A stretch of 64,000 bases of DNA, from positions 9,213,805-9,277,804 of the forward strand of contig JABAKD010000030.1 of the NCBI GenBank assembly GCA_012845835.1, in the 5' to 3' direction. The notes beneath the pieces are model-generated. The model made no database searches. It was not told the origin of the DNA and saw nothing but the letters and a program-made list of their open reading frames with translations. Numbering within the stretch: position 1 is the first letter of the stretch; each line of letters starts with the position of its first letter. The stretch comes from Undaria pinnatifida (lineage: Eukaryota > Sar > Phaeophyceae > Laminariales > Alariaceae). This document shows positions 44,201 through 53,422 of the stretch, one piece after another. Position numbers and translations under genes: made by a program.

Positions 44201-46278
44201 CGCAACAGACGTACACGGAAGAATTGGGAGAGAAGTATGGTGTGGAATGGGGCAACGCTATCCCGATTTCCACAACTTGGAGGCTTTGGGATTTTGATGT
44301 TGACGAGCCGAATGTTCCGTTTCCTTTCCGAGAGTTGATCGGTGCGCTTTTGTGGATTGCCTTGTTGACCAGACCGGATATCGCGAATTCAGTGAGGGCA
44401 GCAGCAAGGTATTGCAGTGCGCCGAAGCTGATCCACTGGAAAGCGGCACGTAGTATACTAAGGTATGCAATGAGGACAAGTTCTTTTGGGATTTCCTTTC
44501 AGAAGGGGACGTTGACGGGGATTAGTTTGATTTCGTTCGCAGATGCCGACCATGCTTCGCGCAGTACGGACAGCAGAAGTGTGTCGGGGGGGGTAGTGAT
44601 GTGTGCGGGGGGGCCTGTTTCGTGGTACTCCAAGACGCAGAAGTGTGCGACTCTCTCGACTACTCAGGCGGAGTATGTGGCTATGTCGGACATGGGGAAG
44701 GAGATTTTATTTTTGAGGCAGGTTTGGTGTTTTATGTTGCCAAAGGCAAGGATGCCGTGCATCGCCATGTATGAGGATAACGAGGGTGCCATCCAAATCG
44801 CAAAGCACCCGATTTCGAACTCGAACTCGAAGCACATTGACGTGAGGCATCACTTTTTGAGGGAACTGGTAGAAAGGAAGGAGGTCGAAATTATCCACGT
44901 AGCGTCGCAGTACCAGCATGCTGACTTCCTCACCTAGGCGTTACCTGAGAGGGAGTTTGAATTTCACCGGGGGATAGTGATGAATTTGATGTGATTTCTC
45001 TCTCGGATAGTGTTTGATTTTCTGACTTTCTATTTCTTACATGTTTCTTTGTTTTGTTTTCTGATGTATCTTTATGAGGGTTCAAGGACTTGCATTCAAA
45101 TTGATCGATGGAAAATACTGAATAGTGTTTGAGTTTAATGGTCATGGATGTGATGAGAATGGATTTGAGCGTTTTTGCAAATAAATGCAACATTTTTTTG
45201 TTTTCTGGACTTGAGTAAAGAAAAACTGCAGTATTTTGGTATCTGGGAATGTACGTTTTAACAAGGTAGTCTGGACAAATCATGACCATGTTGCGAGTAG
45301 GGGGGCTGTTGGACGTACTCACTCCATAGCCAGATTGCAAACAAGAATCCGTCGAAAAGATGGATCGGAGAATTTCGGGGGTTTCGTATATGTGTGGGAT
45401 GGATCTCCACAACGGGATTTTGTGTTGTGGGTTTTTATGTGCCCGAATAATATCACTCTATTTTTCGACTCTATTTTTGCCTCTACCTTGTGTTTTCTCT
45501 GTGTCTCTTCTACGGCTACCACGCCAAGGGCTACCACGCCCCATCTATATTGCAAGGGCTATCACGCCTTCACCACTGCACGGCTACCACGCCTGTGTAT
45601 TTACATCCCGGCTACCACGCGCCACAGTTCCGAGTTCCATTTCTGGGTCATCATACCTGAGCTATCACGCTCCACCACACACGTAAATCGGGTTATCACA
45701 CCCACCCGCCTTAGTTAGTAGTTCGTAGTTTACCGATCACCGGCTATTACGCCACCTTTTTCCTCCACCTACACCACCACCGGGGCGCCACACGTACCAA
45801 CCTACTCCACAATACTTCCATGGAAGCACGTGCAAGCAGCAGAACCCGTTGTTTGTTCGCGGTAAAAAAGCTGTGGCGGTTGGTCAGCCGTCTGTTACGA
45901 ATATCTGAGGGCTTCAACAGCAACGGAGATACAGTCACTATTGATAACTTCTACATCAAGCCCCAAGCATATCGCCGTACCATGCAGGAATATGTAGCCG
46001 ACACAGCTGAAGAAAACGACAAAGAACACAGAATCTGAACAGAATAGAAGTGATGCACCCGGAGCCCGGCCGGGCACAGCTTGGATATCACACTCAAAAA
46101 GATCATACTCGTATGACACGATGTTTTATCAACGGTTTACGAGTGTTTCTTGGAATATTTTTACCTGGTCGATCGTATCTAAAGCTCGTTGAAACGTAGA
46201 TGCAGCACCCAGGTAGTCCCCACCACGAAACAAAGAGTTGGCTTCCGATTTCAGCCGGTTGATATCCCCCTCCGACAT
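35281..46278 (-). CDS. TPR protein (co-chaperone-like), 2 exons around a 9.6 kb intron
   Basis: Exon 1 is 46278-46165 (38 codons, donor CAG|GTAAAA) and exon 2 is 36561-35281 (acceptor AACAG), both phase 0, giving 464 aa. Exon 1 supplies the first half of a TPR unit (KSEANSLFRGGDYLGAASTF) and exon 2 continues with LACLCNLSLAWIKFG and AKALFRRGQARLALG, the three-repeat TPR pattern of FKBP/UNC45/TTC-type co-chaperones, which often bind the C-termini of Hsp90 or Hsp70. The repeats end near residue 125. The remaining 340 residues are low-complexity and charged, without a recognised domain, including a conserved-looking ESEWSSLKAEE near residue 370. The intron contains CTTCCA-rich repeat and a complete Copia element. 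The first methionine of exon 1 gives a compact, plausible N-terminus. Confidence 0.8.
36700..37830. repeat. CTTCCA/TGGAAG-rich repeat, blocks 2 and 3
   Basis: About 36700-37320 and 37610-37830 in the TPR intron consist largely of degenerate GGAAGCTTCCATGGAAG words in both orientations. It matches block 1 at 30905-31290 in style. Copia was inserted 80 bp to the right, and similar sequence (CTTCCATGGAAG) resumes just after the Copia right end at 45815, so the insertion probably split this repeat. Confidence 0.6.
37910..38414 (+). repeat. Copia 5' LTR
   Basis: 505 bp, TGTTGGACGT start and CTACTCCACA end. From about 38116 it carries eight degenerate copies of GGCTACCACGCC (variants GGCTATCACGCC, GGTTATCACACC, GGCTATTACGCC), which may bind a regulatory protein or set the transcript end. 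Confidence 0.9.
38469..40901 (+). CDS. Copia Gag and protease
   Basis: 810 codons. Residues about 90-320 match the UBN2/Gag-polypeptide domain of copia elements (for example KLWSQVIAKITAQPAQEM, then EREIVEDEWNELRQKEGDNI). A possible knuckle (YCAHHGEGQGHN, about residue 349) differs from the standard CCHC. Residues 406-483 contain two copies of a 39-codon proline/glycine-rich unit (39684-39800, 39801-39917). The aspartic protease active site is WDADSGASAMM near residue 678. The frame ends in TAG at 40899, after which the same frame stays open into the integrase region, so either a stop mutation or stop readthrough separates Gag-protease from the rest. Confidence 0.85.
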   Translation: MRRTDTRPSSGERLSSPPGGVGNGGEGRESSSANAQHHGGEGRESFPANAQHHETTASPSATSSNMIADLANALRQVLQMTNEGGPIAPTAGTYESRPIEIRQKNEMLAWSGKFESGQSVGSAFRVFRGSVLSWVSAEGLMDILKGESIPVGVPDVDLSRLRSYFGKERVDKSLKLWSQVIAKITAQPAQEMVFAAGSPQEAWRVFESHYAIKSEHEREIVEDEWNELRQKEGDNIMSFYGKAKAISMKLESYGDKRPDAPMCKHIARRMLPSFKLCSDHVLLLPDLSSRTMEDLLRRAAHELERNGRSGEEREETRHALTAAGVGRGDRGGRNAGDRGYGERDRTYTYCAHHGEGQGHNTPERIVMRREFARYYGDFHEYLQTRGLGPHAGRGGGRGAEGKYRQQPYPNDSGARWSRGHPPEQQRTPPPGHGPGPGGYANTFHQPYPNDSGARWRRGHPPEQQRTPPPGHEPGPGGYANTFPGGRGHDRHHHSGGRGRGRREGFGQVPPPNFPSNSPPNFLPNLRPGKFPNAPRHAFAAGYPYENEYMGYSRWGEPAGHWSSPPPTAELGTPGQQQQHQQHQEQQEGTPPATSTSATATLSSPAPGAAQASGAPLQLFIARSVKIGKSESGDSVTVDRDGVVRGSVAGRVEPALITRVASALRCTPGQSRPYGSVEWDADSGASAMMSNNKEGMYNIRYPTDQYIQIGDSGLIRVEAIGDVNLVFHQLDEHGNPEDVVACVQDVIYTPWLGFNLFSIWKVAHKNSCSVNPTGTQAGRLRFIRGSANDSLYATRLPPPPLPVDVANESAP
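40923..42230 (+). pseudogene. Copia integrase, frame-broken
   Basis: Follows the Gag-protease frame directly. To about 41440 it carries the GAG-pre-integrase region (FYDRAGHLSEPILRESARQR, then CTTC of the zinc module). After a one-base frame change near 41450 the catalytic core follows: LLHIDMCGPY (first D), VRGDCDSLW (second D) and YNGVVENAIQRC (E). It then runs into the G10 homopolymer at 42195-42204, where the frame changes back. All three catalytic acids are present; the break is only in the frame. Confidence 0.75.
42231..43577 (+). pseudogene. Copia proline-rich linker and start of reverse transcriptase
   Basis: From the G10 run the correct frame encodes a proline/serine-rich linker made of degenerate tandem units (HSPSAHTSPPPGP and relatives, about 42300-42800), then a G-rich spacer, then the typical beginning of copia reverse transcriptase (VPKTFKEARDGEHGAQFMDA, ending FEIVDE). 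A TAG at 43575 stops the frame; downstream QRIDNVISSKLIFDWK continues in the same frame until a further frame change near 43640. Confidence 0.7.
43578..44937 (+). pseudogene. Copia reverse transcriptase and RNase H, truncated
   Basis: After a frame change near 43640 (KAKARLVARGDMQ) and another before 43744 the frame is open to 44937. It contains FDIDQAFVRADL, SLYGLRQASRQW, the polymerase box HVDDIF (H in place of the usual Y of YVDD) and the RNase H motifs FADADHAS, TTQAEYVAMS, EDNEGAI and DVRHHFLREL. It ends QHADFLT followed by TAG, exactly where copia elements normally have a lysine in ADFLTKALP; the frame after the stop (ALPEREFEFHR) is still readable. The protein has thus lost its last residues. 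Confidence 0.8.
45307..45811 (+). repeat. Copia 3' LTR
   Basis: 505 bp, equal in length to the 5' LTR, with four transitions between them. Followed by ATACT, the second half of the target duplication. Confidence 0.9.
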
Positions 46279-47149
46279 GATTTCACAAGCCGTGGGCTGT
46301 GGGATATATTTCCTGACCCAGGGTGGAGGATGAATCCTAGTGAATCCAGAATCCAGAATCTAGGTGTTCCACACAAAAAAAGGCGTGCTTTGTAAGGGGA
46401 TGCTAGCACAAAGACCACACCAATTGCCCACCTATTTTTCTGTTTTTTTTCAGGTGGTCTGCCTGTGCCCTACCTACTCTGCTGCTGTGCGCGTTTCATT
46501 GCTGGCTGCTAAAGCAGACCGACTGACCACAATATGAATATGAGCACCCCACCATCAGCTCTGCCGCCGGGTTCAAACTTGAGGACTTCACGAAGGCAGA
46601 GTGCGGGATCTGAAGGTGAAACCAAACTGGCTCACATAGCGGCGGCGCAATAGCAGTAGTACAACCATAGTCTAGACTAATAATACTCGCAGTGTGTTTG
46701 TCCGTTTGAATCCTGCCCAACTGCGTGGAACAGCCGCAGGCATTCTCCTTCTCGCACGTTACTATTCTCGGCTACTCACACGCAGCAGTGCCACATTGAA
46801 ATCAAGTTATTGTATACCCAATACCTGGTAGTTAGAAGCCCTGCTTCCGCCCGGCCGTGTGAAAATGGTTTCATGCTGTCATTTAACCAGTAAGTAAGGC
46901 CGATGCATGGGGGCCTGATATACCTGGTAACTCATGAGCGGCAGGGCAACATCCCTCTATTCTTCCCTGGTGCCTGGTACTCCTGTACCGTTTACTCTAT
47001 GTGGAATGTGCGGCGGCAGCAGAAGCAGCAGCAACCATACAGCAGCAGCAACAACAACCATGCAGTAAACAACAATGAAGGGACGCCGCAGGAAAGCAGT
47101 ATCAGCGGTAGGTTCTCTAATAATTTAATATAAAAATAACAATACACTC
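46279..47149. other. Region upstream of the TPR gene
   Basis: Should hold the TPR promoter. Two TACCTGGTA palindromes lie at about 46825 and 46920. A CAGCAG/AAC-rich stretch is at 47015-47100. No gene recognised. Confidence 0.4.
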
Positions 47150-47198
47150 CAGCTGTGATATCGAAGATTTTGTCGAAACTCATCTTTTTTGCAAGCTG
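47150..47198 (+). repeat. 50-bp dispersed motif R5, copy 3 of 4
   Basis: CAGCTGTGAT start and TTTTTGCAAGCTG end, with GTCGAAACTCATC in the middle. It lies 30 bp beyond the tail of the SINE at 47229-47531. Confidence 0.55.
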
Positions 47199-47228
47199 TG
47201 TGTGGTACTCCGGTCGTCCTCATTCAGG

Positions 47229-47531
47229 ATTTTTTTTGTCACACTTCTACTTTCCAGCTTCTGGACAAGCCGTGGTCACAGGTGTCGTACCTTCTTCCCC
47301 CCGGTTCTTGCCTTCAATTTTTACCGCGCATAGGGTTGAGCAATCCCACTGCTCGTCGATTTTTCATCGAGTGTCGCTAACTCACGCTCTCGCGCTTTCC
47401 GCAAGTCATTTTGTGCACAAGAAAAAGTCCCAACGAATTTATACGAGTATGCACTTGGTGGGGCTCGAACTCACGAATCTGACCCTCGTACGAGGCTCGA
47501 GGATAACCTGATACGCCACCGGGGCGACCGG
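47229..47531 (-). repeat. tRNA-derived SINE (family a), copy 1
   Basis: Read on the minus strand from 47531: a tRNA-like head with A box GGTGGCGTATCAGGTTATCC and B box GTGAGTTCGAGCC, then a body (GAAAAATCGACGAGCAGT, AACCCTATGCGCG) and a tail ending in A8 near 47230. Two more copies are at 53153-53412 and 56595-56899. No cloverleaf good enough for a working tRNA. Confidence 0.75.
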
Positions 47532-47536
47532 TTGTT

Positions 47537-48420
47537 AATATAGGTCGACGACTCCCCTTGGAACTACAGTGTGGCTTATCAGGGTCAACAGGGTTGTTAG
47601 TCAGTCTGTGCGCGGAAACTATAAAACCCCTTTTTGAGGGGGACAACATCTGACAGCTTTGTAAGGAAATGCATCAGTTTATCAAGTGTATCCTGTAAGT
47701 CGTAATACCGGTGAGGGGAGGGCGGAGTTTTTAAGGGCGTGGGGGCCTGGGTTTGAACAAGACGGAGCGCGCGCGGGGGGGGGGGCAACTCAATCTGTGC
47801 GTGGAAACCATGAATCCTTTAAGGGGACAAATCTGACGGTTTTGGAAGGAATGCATAAGTTTATCATGTATATCCTGTAAGTCGTACAACCAGTGAGGAG
47901 AGGGCGGAGTATTCGAGGGGGTGCAGGAGAGGGGGTTGGGGCAAAAGGGTTTTCAACAGCTTTAGGTCGCATAGATGTAGGGGCTTGCTATACGCGTGGT
48001 GCTAGGTCTAGGCGATGGTGCGGGTGATGGGGAAGGAGGGGGCGTTGGGGGAGGGGGGCGGGGGGCGGTGAATTGGAGCAACGGCATGGATGGCTAGAAA
48101 GACAATGAAGTGATATCAACTACGTGGAAGTGTTTATTACTTTGGCAGATTTCGATTTTAAGTGGGGCGTTTCAGCAAGAGGGAGCGGAGAAAAAGAAAA
48201 AAGGGGGCGGTTGGGGGGGGGAGGGGGGAGGTTTTTTAACCGGTTTAGGTCGCATATATGTAGAGGCTTGCTGTACGCGTGGTGCTACTCGTAGGTCTAG
48301 GCGACGCTGCGGGTGGTGGGGAAGGAGGGGGCGGGGGGGGGGGGCGGGGGGGGGGGATGAATTATAGCTACGTCATGGATGGCTAGAAAGATACTGACGT
48401 GATAGCAATCGCGTAATATT
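47537..48420. repeat. R8 copy and nested G-rich tandem duplications
   Basis: 47537-47660 matches 12764-12900. The segment around AAGGAAATGCATCAGTTTATC to GAGGGCGGAGT occurs twice, about 195 bp apart (47650-47720 and 47845-47915). A second unit starting TTTAGGTCGCATAxATGTAG and ending ATGGATGGCTAGAAAGA occurs at 47955-48105 and 48245-48395, about 290 bp apart. Long G runs (10 or more) occur in both. I see no gene. Confidence 0.6.
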
Positions 48421-48910
48421 GTAATGCAGCATCAGAGGGAAAACTTGAGCCTTCAACACTACGAGTAACCGACTCACTCCTGGAAAAGTTGAAAATACAT
48501 CCCGCCAAATACCGGTACATCGGTACATTGGTACTTTCTCTGTACTGATGTACAGGGTGCACGGGGAGGTGTGCGCCGCCTTGCCAGGAAGAAGCTCCAT
48601 CACCCCACCGTGCCTCTTCGTTTCGTGCCCTGCTTGACGGCTACCACGTGCAGGTGGCAAAGGAGAGGTGGAAGCACATGGTGTGGACCATTGGACGCTG
48701 GTAGGGGAGAAACTGACGGCCGAGAAGCGCCTTGCGGAGGATGCCAAAAAGGCGAGTCACACCCTATACAAGGTTCCCCTCCAGAAAGTGGCAAAAGGAC
48801 GAAATTTGATAGTCCAACAAATTGCTCGTATCGTACAGTCGCGGCTACGGTTTAAGGGATCTGAGCGTAAGAGACATACTGGTACGGCTTTTAAGACAGG
48901 TCAAAATAGC
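48421..48910. other. Degenerate coding-like fragment
   Basis: Plus-strand translation around 48620-48790 looks protein-like in two adjoining frames (GYHVQVAKERWKHMVWTIGR, then LTAEKRLAEDAKK), which would fit a frameshifted remnant. I do not recognise it and do not call a gene. Confidence 0.25.
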
Positions 48911-49511
48911 CAGGGATTTTCACGGGTCATGACCCGACCCGTGGGTCGAGTCGGGAGGTTCTCAAAACGTCACGGGTCGGATCAGGTCAAGTCAAGAGGT
49001 TTAGAATCTCACGGGTCGGATCGGTGCGGGTTGGGTCGTGACCACTCGCGAGTTGATTTATTCTAAGTCGCGAGTCGGACGCTGATATTTGACCCGCGGA
49101 TCCGGCACTTTGAAACTTACCGCTTCCTGCTCGAGGGCCTTTCTGGTGCCGGTACTCCTTTTTGATCGTGGGCGTACGTTAACACGCCGCCAGACATACA
49201 TATTCATTTTCACGTTCATCCATATCCATTGGACCAAGGCCACGCATCACTGCGGGGTACAAGAATAAAGATTAAATCGTTTATGACGTGTCGGCGTGTA
49301 CCCATGAGTCGAGCCCGTGGGAGCAGAAATCTCGCGGGTCACGGTGACCCGAGTCTGACGGGTCGGGTAGGGCCGAGTCAGGAGGTGTTGAAGATCTCAC
49401 GGGTCAGGTCGGGCCGGGTCGTGACGCTTTGAAATCTCGCGGGTCGGGTCGGGTCACCTGATCCGACCCCACCCGACCCCCGAGGTGTGACCTGACCCGT
49501 GAAAAGCCCTG
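48911..49511. mobile_element. GGGTC-rich hAT-like MITE, 601 bp
   Basis: Inverted ends CAGGGxTTTTCACGGGTCA match at 18 of 19 positions (48911-48929 and 49493-49511). CAGGG ends are typical of hAT elements. The outer 150 bp on each side is full of GGGTCGGGTC-type words in opposite orientations, as in known GGGTC-rich hAT MITEs of other eukaryotes. The 8-bp flanks (AAAATAGC and AACTATGG) do not form a convincing duplication, so the insertion is old or rearranged. No transposase inside. Confidence 0.7.
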
Positions 49512-49519
49512 AACTATGG

Positions 49520-50690
49520 CTTGGGATACCTGTCGGAACCTCGAAATTATTTCTTTGGTCGAGCGAATCCAGAGTAAAGTCGTTCATGTTGGAGATTTCG
49601 CGCTCTCCTCGTAAGGGCAAGCTAGCCTGGATGAGGAATGTCGGCTTTAGAAAACCGAAGCACAGTACCAACAGCATGACCGACTTCCTTTTACGTTTTG
49701 CAGAAAGCGCACTCTCTGTACATACCTGACAAAGACGTAGAATCTTGAAGTCACTCGCAATCACATTAACACTCATACATTCGGTTTAATATAGGTTTCT
49801 CGTATACTGGTCCTTCTATATAGTGCCGATATGTGCCGGCCGGAAACACCGGCACTACTGCGGCCTCCGGCACCACTCCGCACACTGACACTAATGGTTG
49901 CTACCTTTTTTTAGTAACCGATTACACAGACATTATACGTATCATAGCGCGCAACCGGCACTATTATATACGAATACAAGGGCTCCGGCACCCATGCTTC
50001 GGGTAGGGCAGGGCAGCACTTGGAATTGTTCGATTCAATACTTGGTACAGTAAAAAAAGTCACCACACACAATCGTAGTCTGCGCGTACAGTACGTAAGG
50101 TAATGCCAAGAGTTCGATACAGACTGACAATCATAACAATGTACTACTATTAATAGCTACCGTTTTTTAAGTGAATCCGATTCCGAGCTTCATTCATCAG
50201 ATTTCGATCGGATAAATCCGAGCACACGCCGACTGACCCTTCAGCCTGGCGACGAAACGTGTCGAGTGCGTTTCTTATGATATTTTACTCCATCAAGCAT
50301 CCGGGGCCAGTATGGTGATTGACCCATGTCCGCTGCGTGTTCTCTTCGTAGCCACTGAGAGGCGCGCACTGAGCCAGCTTCTGATTTATACAATGCATAA
50401 TACAATAGTATTATCTAGATCCGAGCCTCCCAGATCAACTGTCTGTGTGTTGTCTGATCGTTGAGAGACGTGCTGACGTTGTTCCAGGCGCAAAACATGC
50501 GGTGGTTTAGGTGCCTTCGTCGTTCAACTCCTCGAATGCTATTGCAATGCAGCTGCTTGTTGCTAGCTGTGTAGATCGCTCACTTCTTGTACATACAGTA
50601 CGCGACTATAGCGCTTACAATTTTGACAGTTGAGAATTTCAGACTCGAGTTTTATTAAACAAAAATAAAAACATGTAGTTTTCGTCTGAT
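49520..50690. other. Non-coding stretch with one short shared block
   Basis: 49977-50024 repeats the block at 862-925. The rest shows GCCGGxxACACCGGCAC-type words (49830-49870) and A/T-rich sequence. No gene recognised. Confidence 0.4.
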
Positions 50691-51850
50691 TTCTCATTGG
50701 CCAGGATTCATACACGAGGTAGGCGTCACCCGGGCACGATAGGGTCACATGCCGGGATCGGAATTCATCCACACATCTACAACTCCGACAACCCGGGGAC
50801 GAACACGGATATCATCCGGGTTGACACCTCTCCGCACGGTGTGGAAATCCCAACCCCACCGGCTGCTTTTCTGACTGGCCATGGTTCGTATGTTGAGCCA
50901 GCTCCACCTCGGGAGGATATAGGGTCCCATCCCCGGTCCAGAGGTCGTTCCACATCTCTTAAACTTCCATCAACCGGGGAAGCAAACCGAGCTTCCTCGG
51001 GTCGACACCACCCTGTACGGTGAGAAAACCCCAATCCTGTTGGCCAGTCGCTGTTCGGTTCGAGCTCCACAGCGTCCTAGGCGGATAGAGGCCCATCAAT
51101 GGGTCGCACACGGGGAAGATAGGGTCCCATCCCCGATTCATGAATCCCCCGAGTCTCTACAGCTCCAAAAACGCGGGAACAATATCGATGACCTACCGTG
51201 TCGACACCATTCCGCACGACGTGGAACCAACCCCAACCATATTCGCTTACCGCTGATTGGCTGGGGCTCGAACATATGGGCAGCGCTACCATGGGAAGAT
51301 ATAGAGTCCTGTGCCCGCTTCAGAAACCCTGACAAACCGGGAACGATATCCGATTTCTCCCGCCGGTCGACACAACCCCGCATGATGGTGCGACAATCAT
51401 CTGTTCACATTGGCTTATCTTTGATTGGCTGTGCAGCTCCTAGAGCCAGAGACACCCGGGGAGGAGATAGACCAGCAAACGGGCGGGGGGCGTTCCGACG
51501 CACCCGATGAGGACAGGGCTCCACCGCCGTTTCAGAAATCCTTCCATAACCCATCAACTCCAACAAACCGGGGACGAAAATCGACTTCTCCCGGGTCAAC
51601 ACCACACCGCACGGTGTGGAAGCCTTAGCTAGCCGAGGTTCGTATACAACGCCAGCACCACAGAACAGGATCCAACCCCGGTTCAGAAATTCTTCAAAGT
51701 ATTTACAACTAGAAAATAATGGGGCAACTCGCGCTACTGCTTAATTTTTATTCGTAATTGTATACCCCAACCCCGCGGTACGCGGACGTTCCATTTGACC
51801 CCCTGCCTCGATACCACCCCGCACAGTGTAACCCAACCTTCGATTGATTG
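50690..51850. repeat. Diverged tandem array, about 6 units of 160-230 bp
   Basis: The phase marker CCGCACGGTGTGGAA (or a variant) recurs near 50834, 51012, 51213, 51376, 51609 and 51823. Between markers each unit has a GGxxTCGxAC block, GATAGGGTCCCATCCCCGG, ATCAACTCCAACAAACCGGG and a CGGGTCAACACC block. All six frames stay open for 60-150 codons because of composition. It is an old satellite-like array. Confidence 0.65.
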
Positions 51851-52064
51851 GCTCGGCCGGGGTTCGTGGATAAAGGAAACCACCACTCACTAAGAAGTTC
51901 AGCAAGTTCAATGACTATCATATCATACTGACCTGTGATTAGAGAAGTTGTGCATGGACCAATTGCATAATACAGCAGTCGGTTCAGATCGAGTCGATCG
52001 GTGCAAGTTGCTTGGGTATCGTATTATTACAGCAGCAGCAGTAATACATCACTTCTTTTCTTTC

Positions 52065-52275
52065 TCCCATCCCATTTATTGTCATGCTCGCACTACTCTG
52101 GCCCTCCCAGTAGTATAACTCAGATCCGGGGTCATATGGCGGGCTCCCCTCCCCCCTCCCCACTACGGTACCTGCCCTAATTATTATCGCGAAAAGAATT
52201 CAGCATTTTCTTCCCTCGTCGATTCGCGTCGATTTGTACATACCCACGCTGCTAGGCGATTTCAGCAGTTATATT
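52065..52275 (-). repeat. SINE family b, copy lacking its tRNA head
   Basis: Matches the body and tail of 1690-2028 (CTCAGATCCGGGGTCA, CAGCATTTTCTTCCCTCGTC, CTAGGCGxTTTCAGCAGTT) in the same orientation. The tRNA-like end is missing, as expected for 5'-truncated SINE copies. Confidence 0.55.
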
Positions 52276-53152
52276 CTAAAAATTATATATATTACTGGGC
52301 TGGTCTTATCGGAGATGTGAATTTCCTAAATTTCCTCTTTTTTTGCCAGAATTTCCATGAAAAAAAGTCTGCATTATTATCGAGCGCGGGTTTGTTTGTA
52401 TTTTTTTCCTGATTTTTGAAAGCCGAGCCATAAAGCAAGACCGCCACCACCCACACCAGCAGTCACGCGCGTCTTCACACAGCAAGCATGAGCGAATACC
52501 CGGAAGACCGCAGAGGAAAGCACCCAGGCCAAGTAGATTCGTGTAATCCGGCGACAGCAGCCCCTGGTGTCAGGAACATGCCGAGCACGACGAGGACACC
52601 AGCGATAGCCTTCTTCATGTTTCTGCGCCTCGTGTCTGGATAATTGGGAAGGCTGAATTGTTGTTTCGTCCGACTCGAGGATAAGTCCTCCGGAGGCCCA
52701 GGCCGCTTCCTTCCATCGGCCATAATGTTGGACCACTCGGTCAACGTTTAAAGCTACCCGATGGCCCCAGCGTTGAGCCACGGCGCTTGTCGGAGCACTG
52801 CCTTCGAAGTATGGAAATCGACGACAGAATTTCCTAATTTGTGATTGTTAACTTTTCCATATTTTTTGGGGTCTGAAGAATTTCACAAATCATGACAGAA
52901 CGCCTCCGTATTTTAAGACACATTTCTCAAATATGGAAATTTAGGAAATTTAGGAAATTTAAGACAGAAAAAGGTCTCCGATAAGAACAGCCCTAGTTGA
53001 TCCTTTTTTTCCCAATTATTTCTGCAAATAAGTAAAGCCAACAAAGCTCACAACGGTGGTTATTTAGCTCAAGGACCAACGCTAGTATTAATAGTAGTAG
53101 TATTCGAGTGTAAATCCACTAGACCACCTGGGCGACCGGCTCTATATCACTC
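52276..53152. other. Stretch without recognised features
   Basis: Minus frames at 52377-52781 have no recognised domain. The AAATTTCCTAAATTTCC / GGAAATTTAGGAAATTTAGG words near 52320-52340 and 52938-52960, each next to a CCGATAAGA / TCTTATCGGAGA word, form an inverted pair about 600 bp apart that may mark another small inverted-repeat element (about 52298-52990). Confidence 0.35.
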
Positions 53153-53412
53153 ACTGCCCCCGTGGCGTATCAGGTTATCCTCGAGCCTGGTATAGGTCAG
53201 CTGCGTGAGCTCGAATCCCCCCGAGTGCGTACTCGTATAATTTTTCATGGGACTTTTTCTTGTGCACTAATTGACTTGCAGAAAGCGCGAGAGCGTGAGT
53301 TAGCAACACTCGATGAAAAATCGACGATCAATGAGTGGGTGCTGAACCCTATGCGCCAAAAAAATTGAAGGCAATAACCGGGGGGAGGAAGGGAAGGACG
53401 ACACCTGCGACC
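53153..53412 (+). repeat. tRNA-derived SINE (family a), copy 2
   Basis: A box GTGGCGTATCAGGTTATCC at 53161, B box GTGAGCTCGAATCCC, body with GAGAGCGTGAGTTAGCAACA and CGATGAAAAATCGACGA. It lacks the A-rich tail and ends in a different repeat at 53423. Confidence 0.75.
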
Positions 53413-53422
53413 ACGACTTGTA

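Larger units (their letters stand above)
37910..45811 (+). mobile_element. Copia LTR retrotransposon, complete but with broken pol
   Basis: A 7902-bp element with 505-bp LTRs (37910-38414 and 45307-45811) and the 5-bp duplication ATACT (37905-37909 and 45812-45816). By direct comparison the LTRs differ at 4 positions, all transitions, so insertion was recent. A G-rich polypurine tract (GAGTAGGGGGGC) precedes the 3' LTR. Gene order is gag, protease, integrase, reverse transcriptase, RNase H, as in Ty1/copia. The coding part is interrupted by in-frame TAG codons at 40899, 43575 and 44935 and by frame changes near 41450, at a G10 run (42195-42204), and in the early reverse transcriptase. It lies inside the TPR gene intron, antisense to that gene. 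Confidence 0.92.
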
